Under the pieces are notes generated by a model. It had not been told where the DNA came from, did no database searches, and saw only the letters and a list, made by a program, of their open reading frames with translations. A program made the translations under genes and the position numbers. From assembly GCA_030068145.1 (NCBI GenBank), contig JAPJBO010000067.1, positions 62,001 to 126,000 on the forward strand: DNA of 64,000 bases, read 5' to 3'. Shown here one piece after another: positions 10,149 to 20,045 of the stretch. The stretch is from Diplonema papillatum (lineage: Eukaryota; Euglenozoa; Diplonemea; Diplonemida; Diplonemidae). How positions within the stretch are numbered: the stretch's first letter is position 1; every line of letters starts with the position of its first letter.

Positions 10149-11525
10149 CGAGCTCTTATTTCTTGTGTTGCTCTCGTCCTTTTTTGCTCTCTTTTTGTGG
10201 CTTTTTTCTTGTTTGGTGGATGACTGGTTACCCCAGTGTCTACAACGTGTCAACCCAACGTGTAAGGCTGGGATCAGGCTTGACAGCGTCTCTCAGGCTC
10301 CGAGGCGGATGCTGCACGAGAAGGTACACCAATTCCGAAGCCAGGATTCGCCAGCTTCTCAACCCACGAGCTTGCGACCAACATTACCACTACTCGTAGC
10401 GTGCTGGGTTTTGATGGGAGATGTTGCTATAATAAAAACAGCTTTTGCTCGGAGCGAAGAGTCTTCGGTACCCGCTTTTTGAGGTGAGATGCCTACTTTC
10501 CTGATGGCTGTGCTGTGTCCTCAACGAGCACCCGGGCTTGACACAGCCTGCAAAAGCGTATTTCTTTTGGGAGTGGGTAGGGAGTAAACAAGTTTCCGGA
10601 TGCCAAAAAAAAAAGGAGAAGAAGCGTACTAGCAAAACGAGAAGCAGGCCACTGATCGACAACCACAACGCAGATGGGACGTTTCTTTGTCTGCTAGCAG
10701 CGAAGCTCCCCCCGCGCGGCCTCTTTAACGGGCCTTCTTTTTTTCTTTATTTAGCCATACTTCAACATTCTTGCTCCCTCATTCATCGTTCTCGTGGCCA
10801 GGGATTGAAGCATGCTCGCTGTGCGTTCCTTCTCTCTTCTCTTTCTAGGATTCAAACGAGTCTCCAGTTGACGGAGGCTGGAAGGCAGGGGAGAGTTGCT
10901 TGCAGGAGAGAGATGCCCCTGGGAAGTGTACGAGTGTGCGGAGTGAATTGCTAGAGAAAACACACGTGCGACTTTTAAGCGTTACGCCTAGCCTGTGGCA
11001 CGCGTGGGCCATCAGCACCAGATAGTCGCTGTTGTGTAATCACCTCAAGGTGCACGTGAAGGATCCCTCTCCCAAGCACGAAAGGAAGCGTGCCGGCGAA
11101 GCAGCAGTCACGATGACTGTCCGCCCTGGGTGAAGATGACTTTGTTGTTTCATTCATCAGTTGCAGGGACCGTATACTCTTCTTGTGCCGGGCAAACACA
11201 AAGTCCCTGTGAATTCCGAGAGAGCGGGGGGCCTAAAGGGGTGGGCGTAAGTGAAAGTCAATACTAGGGCAATTCTATGAAGCTCCAGCAATATAGGGTT
11301 AGACTTGACAGCTAGAACGCAGAATATCTGTCGTAGCGATGGCCTGCATTAGTCACTACGCTGCGAACGTGATAGGCAGCGACAGGCAACGCGATGTAGT
11401 TCCAGGAGACCACCAGCGGTAGACCAGGTGAGGTGAGAATAAATCACAAGTCAAAAAGAAGACGGTATCAGCTCGTGTCCCCAGGAATGGCCCCCAGCGC
11501 GTGGAAATGGGCTTGAACTCGGAAC
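10149..11525. other. No convincing feature
   Basis: AT-rich stretches and scattered short frames only. TTTAGCCATACTTCAACATT at 10751 is shared with 12677, so part is dispersed repeat. Confidence 0.3.
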
Positions 11526-13133
11526 ATGAACAGCGCCGAGAAGAAGCCCGCCGCGTCTGTTAGCAAGGCTAGGGTCGTGCTCGGGTGGCTCGTTCTGCTG
11601 GTCCTGCTGAACCTGGGCTTCCAGCTGCGTCGCCTCGACTTCGCGGCCGCGCAGCGGCGCACGACGGGGCCGCCGGGGCAGCCGGCCCCGGGGGCCGTCT
11701 GGCTGCCGGACACAGCGCCGAACACGACGACGGGGGTCATCACGGCGGAGGCCCCGCGCTTGGTGACTTGGCGGGTCTTGTCGGCGAAGCCGCGGATCCT
11801 GTACTTGGAGGGGTTCCTGGACCCGGGCGACGCCGAGGAGCTGATAGACCTGGCGGAGCCGAAGCTGCAGCGGAGCAGGGTCGTAAGCAGCTCGGGTGGA
11901 GGCCGCGTGGCTGGCGCCCGCACGTCGGAGGGCACGTTTCTGCAGAACAGCGAGGCGGTGGTCCAGAAGCTCCGGCGCCGGGTGTCCCTCGCGTCGCTCG
12001 TCCCGCACACGCACATCGAGCGGACGCAGATCCTCCGGTACCGGGAGGGACAGCAGTACTCGATGCACCCCGACTACTTCCTGGGGAAGAAAAAGGCGAG
12101 CCTCGGCCGGTTCGGGCAACGCATCGCGACGCTCATCGCGTGGCTGAACCACGTCCCCGCCGGCGGCGAGACGCGCTTCAACAAGTCGCCTCCGCTGGAG
12201 GTGAAGCCGGTCAAGAACGACGCCGTTCTCTTCTACAACGTCGACGCACACGGCGTCGAAGACCCCACCGCCGTATGTCCTCTCGAACCCGCATCAATCC
12301 TTCACTCCAAGCGCCGATTCACAAATAAACATGGCCGCTTGGTGAAGGAACTTCTCTTTGGGTGTAAGATCTTCCCCGCGGGTGGACGCGGAGGAAGAGG
12401 ACGAGTGGCACACCGGAAAACACGAGTGAAAGAAAACAACCTTCTCAAGGCGGAAAGAGCTACGAGGGAACGAACCAGTAAGAGTGCCAACGCTTCATGA
12501 TAACCAACTACATACAAAAGGTGTCATGGGATAAGCCGGCAGCCGCTGCTTAGCGGCTTTATCGGTAGTGCATGCTGATCCGTGTGGTCCGTGTACTTAA
12601 AAGTTCCCAAAGCTTAACGGCTTTATCACGTGGGCGGCCCTGAGATTACCCCCTCAGGTGACACCACTTTATCTTTAGCCATACTTCAACATACTTGGTG
12701 TCGGTCATAATCAGTCCCGGACATGGCTAGCCATTACCCATAAATCTTCTTTTCCTTGGCGTGCGTCTCGTGCCGCTGCGTAAAAAGGGTATGTATGGAA
12801 CCAACTGTCAATGATCTTCGTGTGTTTGCCACATTTTCATCGTGGCGCCTCAGGACACGGAAAGCTAGGGGGCGGGATGGGGTGATCTTAGTCTATTTCG
12901 GTTTGACTCTGGGCTGAAATATTCAAAACGTTGCGGTTCTCTTCAGAACCGCAGGGAACCCGAGGGATGATCACGAGCAGACTTGAACTTGTGTCCACGC
13001 CAGCAGTCCTCCCGGCAGTTTGGCAGCCAGAACCAATTGGACACAATGAACGCAGATGCACGCGGGCCTTTCGCCGAAGCTTAACGCGACGAAGTGGGTC
13101 GCCGTCTTCTGGATTCGTGTGGGCACTCCGTGA
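11526..13133 (+). CDS. Membrane-anchored prolyl 4-hydroxylase (2OG-Fe(II) oxygenase), two exons
   Basis: Hydroxylates proline in secretory or wall proteins, using Fe(II) and 2-oxoglutarate. Exon 1 is 11526-12272 and exon 2 is 13056-13133, giving 274 aa. The donor GCC|GTATGT and the acceptor AACGCAG are both phase 0. Residues 17-36 (VLGWLVLLVLLNLGF) form a type II signal anchor, as in plant and algal P4Hs. The catalytic domain shows QYSMHPDYF (first iron ligands H-x-D), then FGQRIATLIAWLNHVPAGGE and FYNVDAHGVEDPTA. Exon 2 supplies MHAGLSPKLNATKWVAVFWI, with the distal iron His and the 2-oxoglutarate Lys. That Lys is 11 residues after the His instead of the usual 10. Reading through the intron instead would lose both residues. 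The 783-bp intron contains dispersed repeat (12600-12740). No TATA box is obvious. Confidence 0.85.
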
Positions 13134-13769
13134 CGCGGCTGCGGTCCTGGTGGAAAGCCGCGCCAGCGTCTGTGCTCCAGGGTTTCGTGCCGGAAACGGG
13201 AGAATTGCTCCGTGTAGTGCTCAGCAAGAGCGCTGCCGTTTACGACCACGCTCAACTACGCACAGTCACTCCACCCCCTATCCCCCGGAAGTGCATCGCA
13301 TTGCGTGCGGCTGTCTACCAGGTCTTAGCTTTCTTAGCTGCTGGTTCAGTATCGGATCAGTCGAATCTAGGTCAATGACTTCCTCTGTCGCAGTCATGAG
13401 CATGCTTTCTGCTGCAAGCTTCAGATGAAGCGCATACATCAGGCGCCCGTGCTCAATGCGGGGAACCTTATTGAAAACCGTATTCCGTCGATGGCCGGCT
13501 TAAATTGGCAGCATGCGGTGGAACGGGATAGCCCCGGGCTGCACAAGCTCGCGGTCACCCACCATGTGGAACACAGGCCATGCTGAAAAAAAGAGGTCGG
13601 CGCTGCTGCTACCGGCTCACTTCACATGTTTGCTACGATGCGCGTTCAATCTTGAAACGGGTTGACGTCTGCTACAGCGGCCTCAATCTTGCAGCTTTCA
13701 ACGGGTGGATACTGAAGCTGAACTTCGTTGGTCTGTCTGCTCGGCGTTCGTTCCGTCGTGCATTGGGGG
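13134..13769. other. P4H 3' flank, no further feature
   Basis: GC content falls after the stop codon. Frames on both strands lack recognisable domains. Confidence 0.3.
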
Positions 13770-14062
13770 TTCTACCTTAGCATGCGTTGGTGAATACTGC
13801 ATGAACCTATTCAGCTTTTCTGCTACCATGCATGCGTTTATACCGTCTGAGCCCAGTCGGTGTGTTGGCTAGCCATAGCATGAGTTGACGAACACTCTGA
13901 ACATATTCAGTTTTTCTCCTGACCAGAGCATGCGTCGATATATGCCGTCTGAACCTGCTCAGCTTGTCTGCTGGCCATAGCATGCGTTTATACCGTCTGA
14001 ACCTAGTCGGTCTGTTGGCTCTTGCCATAGCATGCGTTGACGAACACCGTCTGGACCTCTAC
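13770..14062. repeat. ~55-bp minisatellite (GCATGCGTTTATACCGTCTG)
   Basis: Five to six degenerate units containing AGCATGCGTT, TACCGTCTGAACC and TCGGTCTGTTGGC. Confidence 0.75.
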
Positions 14063-14409
14063 AGCAGCTTTTGGATTCGATCTCTAACCTGGGCCTGTCT
14101 GCCACGGCGTCACATTTTCGAACAAGCTGGGCCTAGCTCCCCTCTTGCCTGGCCGGCGCGGCTTCGATGGGTGTGCCAACGCAACGCACAAAGTCAAACA
14201 GACCGACATTCCCCCCTTTTCATCTCCGTGTAAAGCAAACGAGCGCCATGCGTACCGCGCTTTCCTCGGCCGGTTCTTGCTCTAGCAACCACGATAGTTC
14301 CGAAGTGGCACACATCAAGGTGCAGACCAGCTTACCGCTCACAGTGCAATCTCTCAGCCTTTCTCCCCGGCTGCATTGGAATACGAAGTGATGGCTGGAC
14401 TACGGCGGC

Positions 14410-14619
14410 GTGCGTATCGAACCTTGCTCGGCAAGTTCTTTTGCTCCAGCTCCTGTGAAGCGTATCGTGAAAACGATCAAGCCCAGCCAGATCCGCACGA
14501 TGTGCAACGAACGCCAGCAAATGGTGGCAACGTTTGTGTGTTCACAGTCCCTCGACGATCTTGAGGCTTTTTTCCAGATGGCCATCAACGTCTGCTCTTT
14601 CCTGTACTCCACTTTATAA
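14410..14619 (+). CDS. Hypothetical coding stretch upstream of the GCP4 duplicate
   Basis: An open frame of ~69 residues with ordinary protein composition: SSFAPAPVKRIVKTIKPSQI, then RTMCNERQQMVATFVCSQSL, then DDLEAFFQMAINVCSFLYST and a stop. There is no in-frame ATG at the left edge, so it would be a last exon. A possible acceptor is the TTGCTCCAG at 14443-14451. It is not recognised. The stop lies a few bases before the start of the duplicated GCP4 5' flank. Confidence 0.35.
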   Translation: MRIEPCSASSFAPAPVKRIVKTIKPSQIRTMCNERQQMVATFVCSQSLDDLEAFFQMAINVCSFLYSTL

Positions 14620-14626
14620 AGTCAAT

Positions 14627-14885
14627 CAAACTTCCGACCGACAAATCAAAAACGCTGAAAGGTGACGTGGGTGGGGGGGTGGGGACGACAGCGGGACGAT
14701 GATGCACAAGGAGTTGCTCGTCAACCTGCTGGGCTACCGCGGGCGGCACGCTGCACGAGGACCTGATGGCGGAAGAGGTGCTTGTCCTGGCTCCGCTGGC
14801 AGACGCGATTCGGAGCGTTTCCGATGTGCGAGACGCAGCGGCGGAGCCAGTGGGCACCGTTGCCGGGTGCAGGGATGAGCCGTCT
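14627..14885 (+). pseudogene. Truncated 5' duplicate of GCP4
   Basis: Repeats the GCP4 5' flank (CGACGTGGGTGG block) and the first ~85 codons, with MHKELLVNLLGYRG and VLAPLADAIRSVSDVRDAA in common with the intact gene. It has lost an internal ~75-bp block (GSFIVVVGD onward) and another short one, and it stops matching after the AGCRDE codons near 14,880. The intact gene begins only ~440 bp further on, so this is a tandem partial duplication. Confidence 0.8.
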
Positions 14886-15143
14886 TGTTTGTGCAAACTG
14901 AGTAGCTGCTCTCGTTAGTTTAATAGTTTAACGTCGTGCGCAGCCAACTACGAATTCTCAGTGCGAACAACAAAGCATTGCTAACAAGTGCCTCTAAACG
15001 ACCCGGCCAAACAGGGACAAGACCCTGTTTGCAAAAGGACCTAGTCACCAAGGGGAATGGGCTTAGGCAAACAATTCTTCCGACATATCAAATAACCTGA
15101 AGGCGACGTGGGTGGAGGGGGGTGGGGGGACGACGGCGGGACG
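14886..15143. other. Spacer and 5' flank of GCP4
   Basis: No gene seen. 15067-15143 is the duplicated GT-rich 5' flank, containing GCGACGTGGGTGGAGGGGGG. Confidence 0.4.
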
Positions 15144-17174
15144 ATGATGTACAAGGAGCTGCTCGTCAACCTGCTGGGCTACCGCGGGTCGTTCATTGTC
15201 GTCGTCGGCGACGGCGGCCGCACCGCTGCCCGGTGGACGCTGCACGAGGACCTGAAGGTCGACGAGGGCCTGCGCTCCCTGGCCGAGGAGGTGCTCGTCC
15301 TCGCTCCGCTGGCAGAGACGATTCGGAGCTTCGTCTCCGACGTGCGAGACGCAGCGGCGAAGCCAGTCGGCACCGTTGCCGGGTGCAGAGAGGAAGTCGC
15401 CAACGTCGCCGACAAAGTGTACAGCACCGCGCTATGCGACGGGGTGGAGGACGTAATGCAGCGGTACGAAAGGGACGTCGAATCCTTATACGGCGAGGCC
15501 GATCATCCGCAGTTCTCGGTCGCTCAAATTCGGACTGCCCTGGGCGATTGGTTCGACATCCTCCCGGCGCTGGCCCAGCTGCTGCGGGACATAGAACGCC
15601 GGCCCACCCAAATGCTGACCATGCTCGACACGGCTGTCCGCTTCGGCGCCAGCCGGGAACCGATGCTCGTGATCATGAAGAGGTGCAACGCGGTGGTCCT
15701 GCACCACATCGCGTCGTGGGTCGTTTGGGGTTGCCTTCCGGAGCAACCGGGGTTCTTCATCGAAGCCAACGGCGACGACGAAGCGGAGCTCGTCCCCTTG
15801 TTCCAACCCGGGTACCTTCCCACCGCTCTTGCCGTCAAGATCCTCACCGTCGGCAGGTACGCTGTGAGCAAGCGCCGGGGGAAGACCCACGACGACTCTC
15901 TGGTCCCCGAGGATGCCTTCACCCTCATGCGGTGCCTGTGCAGCGGGGAGGTCCTGCAGCAGGGGCAGGTCAACGTGACGCTGCTCGAGGATTTGATGGC
16001 CTTCACCGAAAAAATCTTGGGCCACGAGCTCTGGCAGCGCGTGTACAACGGCGCGGGCGACGAGAAGGACCTGGGGCTGGCCGTGCACCTGAAGGCGATC
16101 GGGAGCTACCTCCTGTGCCTGCGGGGCGACCTGTGGCGGGGGTTTGCGGTGGCTTCGCTGGAGGTGCTGACGAAGTTCGGGTCGAGGTTTCTCGAGAGGA
16201 AGGACATCGTCATCGACGACAGGCAGGCCGCCAGCGTCCGCGAAGCGGTCGCGTCCGCGTTCCAGCGAACCGCCATGGTCTACGGTGTCGTGAAGGATCC
16301 CGCCTTCGAGAGGGTGTCCTTCAGTTGCCTCGCGGATGATTCGGGCATCAAAAAGCTCGTCGAACCTGTCGGAATCACCGACCGGGCGGCGCCGTCCCTC
16401 CACTTCTCCCAGTACCTCCTTAACGTCACCCGCACCATGCGGCTCTCCTATGCCCTCGACCCGACCATCAGCGAACTATTCGACGCGACGTCCATCGAAC
16501 TCCTCCACAACACGTTTTCCCACTGCATGCACGTCACCAACACGGAGGTCCTCCTGTCGCGGGTGTGGACCACCTGCATGACTGTGTTCAAAAGACTCAA
16601 CTCCGAATCCCGGCATGGTACGACCACGCGGGATCTGAACGCGAAGAACGACGAGAAGGTCCAGTTCGGGATCAGCACGTTGAAGCCGCTGCTGTGCCTG
16701 CGGCGGAAGATGGCGTTCTTCATCGACAACCTGAAGTTCTACATGATGACCGACGTGCTGCACACGAAGTTCAGCGCGCTCGAGCGCCGGTTGGAGCACG
16801 AGACGGAGACCTTCGAAGCGGCGAAGGCTTCCATCCGGTCCTGCTTGCAAGAGATCAGCAAAGACGCGTTCCTCGTCGACCCGGACAAGTCGAACCACCT
16901 GGTGCTGATGTCGATCCGGCAGGCGGTGCAGTGCTGCCTGCGGACGTGGCACATCTGCTACCACTGCCTCGAGGAGTCGGGCAGGGAGCAGGACGTCTTC
17001 CGCGCGATGGGCGCTCTCGCCGACTACCAGTCCGTGCTGGCCGAACTCGGAAAGTCCTTCGACCGCCACGTCATCGACCTGTACAACGTCCTCTCTCGCA
17101 ACACGCAGGTCAACAAGTACCGGCAGTTGCTCACCCGCCTCAACTTCAACAATTACTACAGTCGAGGCGGCTGA
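15144..17174 (+). CDS. Gamma-tubulin complex component 4 (GCP4)
   Basis: A subunit of the gamma-tubulin ring complex that nucleates microtubules at centrosomes or basal bodies. The product is 676 aa, close to the ~670 aa usual for GCP4, and intact. I start at the tandem ATG at 15144 because MMYKELLVNLLGYRGSF matches the family N-terminus. An in-frame ATG at 15108 would add a Gly-rich stretch that is really 5' flank. The N-terminal GRIP1 region spans roughly residues 1-330 (HHIASWVVWGCL near 190). The C-terminal gamma-tubulin-binding half includes SQYLLNVTRTMRLSY (~425), LRRKMAFFIDNLKFYMMTDV (~520) and the closing LLTRLNFNNYYSRGG. It is one uninterrupted exon of 2 kb, unlike ARL2BP and P4H. 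Codons are strongly GC-ending. Confidence 0.93.
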   Translation: MMYKELLVNLLGYRGSFIVVVGDGGRTAARWTLHEDLKVDEGLRSLAEEVLVLAPLAETIRSFVSDVRDAAAKPVGTVAGCREEVANVADKVYSTALCDGVEDVMQRYERDVESLYGEADHPQFSVAQIRTALGDWFDILPALAQLLRDIERRPTQMLTMLDTAVRFGASREPMLVIMKRCNAVVLHHIASWVVWGCLPEQPGFFIEANGDDEAELVPLFQPGYLPTALAVKILTVGRYAVSKRRGKTHDDSLVPEDAFTLMRCLCSGEVLQQGQVNVTLLEDLMAFTEKILGHELWQRVYNGAGDEKDLGLAVHLKAIGSYLLCLRGDLWRGFAVASLEVLTKFGSRFLERKDIVIDDRQAASVREAVASAFQRTAMVYGVVKDPAFERVSFSCLADDSGIKKLVEPVGITDRAAPSLHFSQYLLNVTRTMRLSYALDPTISELFDATSIELLHNTFSHCMHVTNTEVLLSRVWTTCMTVFKRLNSESRHGTTTRDLNAKNDEKVQFGISTLKPLLCLRRKMAFFIDNLKFYMMTDVLHTKFSALERRLEHETETFEAAKASIRSCLQEISKDAFLVDPDKSNHLVLMSIRQAVQCCLRTWHICYHCLEESGREQDVFRAMGALADYQSVLAELGKSFDRHVIDLYNVLSRNTQVNKYRQLLTRLNFNNYYSRGG

Positions 17175-17409
17175 CTGACGCACGCCATCGTCTCGACTCG
17201 GAGTCCTCCGACAGGCACCAGCTGCTGCGGCGCGATGCGGAAAGCGGGATTCTGCGCGCCGTTCGTCAGCAAAAGGTAGCAAGATCTGGTTCATCGTATG
17301 CGGATGGGCAGGAGGTCGCTCAACTTTAGATTGAGGCGGCTGGTGTTTTGTTGTTGACACCTGCAGTTTAAGCCGGCCCACCGCCTGAGGCTGCCGATAG
17401 ACTGTGAAA
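17175..17409. other. GCP4 3' flank with a small coding-like patch
   Basis: 17213-17275 could read HQLLRRDAESGILRAVRQQK between a CCGACAG acceptor and a GTAGCA donor. GCP4 is already complete without it. Confidence 0.25.
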
Positions 17410-17870
17410 GTCTTAGGTAAATGCTGAGAATCTGTGGCGATAATCTGCATCGCCGGCGTCGCGGTTATCTCTTCGCACGTGATGTCATGCTTCCGCCTCT
17501 TCAGCTCGTCTTGATCGTCGCGTGTCAGGCGCGCGTCACGTCAGGTTAGTTAGCCTCTAGGCAAAAACCCGTTTTCACATTTCTTCTTCGACTGCTCGTC
17601 CAGGTTCATTGGTTGCGCCGTCGATAGTTGCTTCTTTACGGCGCATGGGCGATGGCCGTGTTGTCTCTTCTGTGGCGCTGCCGAGGTTGATCGTTGCTCC
17701 TTCGTCTTCGCTTTCGAGACCGGGTTTCGCACTTCGTCCTCAGCTGCTTTCGGAAGCACCAGCACCACGTCGGCGCGCTTTGCTTGCTTCGGCGGAGACG
17801 CTGCTACAGCAGTACGCAATTCGATGCAGTTCCAGGGGACCGTTCAGGGGTGGACCGAGCCGAAGATGAT
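17410..17870 (-). repeat. Inverted copy of 47380-47880 with a conserved coding frame
   Basis: The minus strand reads PPKQAKRADVVLVLPKAAED, then SKAKTKEQRSTSAAP and QPMNLDEQSKKK. The plus strand at 47529-47771 reads PPKQTKRANVVLVLPKAAED, then SRAKTKKRRSTSAKP and QPMHLDEQSKEK. Both are preceded by a GCAG acceptor-like site. Many differences between the copies leave the protein unchanged or conservatively changed, so a coding origin is likely. Function unknown. Confidence 0.55.
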
Positions 17871-17884
17871 GCCTGGCTTCTCGA

Positions 17885-18070
17885 ATTGACTTATCGACGA
17901 CGCGCGAGGGGTCATCCGACGATGGCTCCGGCCGGGAGGCCACAACGGCACCCGCTCGTAGGCCGCCCCCGCGGCGGCGCAACAAACGCGTTCCATCTGT
18001 TGTGACGTAGACACGGAGTGTGCTTAGTGCGTTGCTCAGGGTAGTCGAAGGCTGGACAATCACACTAATG
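17885..18070. repeat. Repeat shared with 51110-51285
   Basis: Contains GATGGCTCCGGCCGGGAGGC, GCGGCGGCGCAACAAACGCG and CACACTAATGCAACAAATTT. The last part also occurs at 43097-43155 and 18484. One frame reads DDGSGREATTAPARRPPPRR and ends at TAG in both long copies, so it may be a duplicated gene 3' end. Confidence 0.6.
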
Positions 18071-20045
18071 CAACAAATTTAGGGCAACAACCAGGAACAC
18101 ACATGGTAGGTGAGCAGCGACACCTCCCGAAGTGAGCCAAGGGCGAAGGACGTATCTGCGGCTGCTGCGGCAGTTGCCCGGTGGTAACCCCACACGCAGA
18201 ACGCGGGGAAGGGGAACATGTTTCCCCAACTACATTGACGCCCCTTCCCGACCGTAGCATCCGAGGAAGGTGCAAACATGGAGGATGCTACGGCAGCCGT
18301 TGCACGGGTGTTGGGCGCCTGTGTGTGTGCCTCGTGCAGGGCGGGTGCTTTGTGATCCGCCGCGAAGTTCTCTCCTGGTGCAATCCGGAGAGACCGGCGT
18401 CGAGTCTCGGCTCACAGCCGGTTCCCTCGGGCGGCAACTCTAAGGAGAGAGAGAGCGCCAGACACAATCCATCTTAAAAAGGACCACACACTAATGCAAC
18501 AAATCTACAACGACTTATGGAGTTCTCCGACAGGCCAAGCTACCGGTGCCGTTTTTCTTGCGTTAACAATGCATTGTTGTAAGAGTTTGTAGTTGCGCGC
18601 GTACTCCGTGCAACTTGCCAGCAGGCGAGTTCCGCTGGCGCGCACGAGCAAAAGAAAGCACCAAGCAAAGCCAATTTTTGGAGCAACATACCACGCTGTG
18701 GACATGTCAGTACAAAAAAGAAAGTAGGCAGCGTTGGAACCTGCAATGTAAACAGATACAAAACAGGTCCTTCGCACACGACACCTGCACTTTGACACCC
18801 GACGCTGTGGCGTGCTTCCACGTAGCAGCTGAGGCCGTACTGATCGTCGGGAGAGAACGATTCGTCCGCAGTTTGCATTCCAGACACCGAATTAGCAGCC
18901 GCGAACGAGTCGACCCTCCTGGTCGGGCTGGCTTCGGGGGGGCTTCAACCCTATTCCGACGAGCCGGACGTATGGGTCCGGTTTAATCGAGTTTCTTCTA
19001 AACAAACATAACGTGGGCGGCGCCGAAGCTTTACCAGCTTCGGCTGACACCATTTGCGCACTTAACCATGGTTAAGAAGACGACTGAAAGCACAGACACG
19101 AAGATAGCTCAAAGTATTTGCAAAATAACACGAAAAGCCTCTAGGCAAAAACTCGTTTTCACACTTCTTCCTCTGGTGCTTAGAATGTGCGCCGGGGACA
19201 TCAGAAATTTCCAAGAATATGGAACGATTTGTAGCGTATCTTTCCGTTGCCGCTCTCGGAGGGCCAAAAGATCGTCACCCACAACGGTTAGCGAACCGAC
19301 CCAAGCATGCAGTCGCTCCTTAGAGACGGGAGATTGCCCCCCTCAGGTGACACCACTGTTTATCTTTAGCCAAAGTTCAACGTCCTTGCCACGTGTAGTA
19401 CGTGCATGCCCAATCGCTGGCCGTGCACTCTTACTAGTCAGACGTCAACCTTCTTGCCTTCGAAGGAAGGAACCTCTAGACCACGAAGGCCGCCTTCATG
19501 GGTCGAAATTCGGACCGCGTTTGTTCTGAAGGAATCCATCCTTCCTGTTTCGGGGACTGTACAAAGGACAGTCGGGGTCTTCAGTCCAATGTGGGCTTGC
19601 GCGTAATGTGCCGAACTCGCTGAAGAGCAGTAGTGCAGCTTTCGCATACCGCGGTCCGAATCTGGTAACAGTAGCTAATCGGAGAGTTGAACTAGAAGAG
19701 ACTGAAAACCTTTGTAATCAAGAAGTCAGTTTTCGTATGGGGTTGTATGGAAGATGCTTCACATTGGTACTCTGCGGCATGGCAACTGCGAGTGTCCGGT
19801 GCCGCTTCCCGAAGAATGGATGGTGCTGTGAACGTAAGACCCGGCTCGTGAACGGGGAAGGAAGGAATCTTTGCTTTTATTTTCCTGTTCTTGCACCCCA
19901 CTTCCCCCCCACCCCACAAGTAGAGCTCAGTGTATCCGCACTCACGTTTGCGTCTCCAAGTGGTAGAACGGTTTCAGTTCGTTTCCAGCGTTACGTTTTT
20001 ATTGACTGTCTTTCGACTTGAGGTCTCGCTTGCTCACGCGCTGCC
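18071..20045. other. Intergenic, dispersed repeats and unassigned frames
   Basis: 18235-18300 holds a hairpin (CGTAGCATCC/GGATGCTACG). 18545-18680 repeats at 36325-36440 (GTTAACAATGCATTGTTG). 19010-19060 and 19340-19385 share blocks with 12600-12700. A 137-codon frame at 19608-20021 has normal composition at its start (NRRVELEETENLCNQEVSFR) but no family I know. Confidence 0.4.

Noticed and set aside
12273..12500. Read-through extension of P4H exon 1 to a stop at 12500
   Set aside because: It lacks the distal His and Lys, whereas the exon at 13056 supplies them in phase behind a CGCAG acceptor.
15122..16403. 405- and 305-codon frames overlapping GCP4
   Set aside because: They are shadows of strongly GC-biased codons in a gene with a clear family match.
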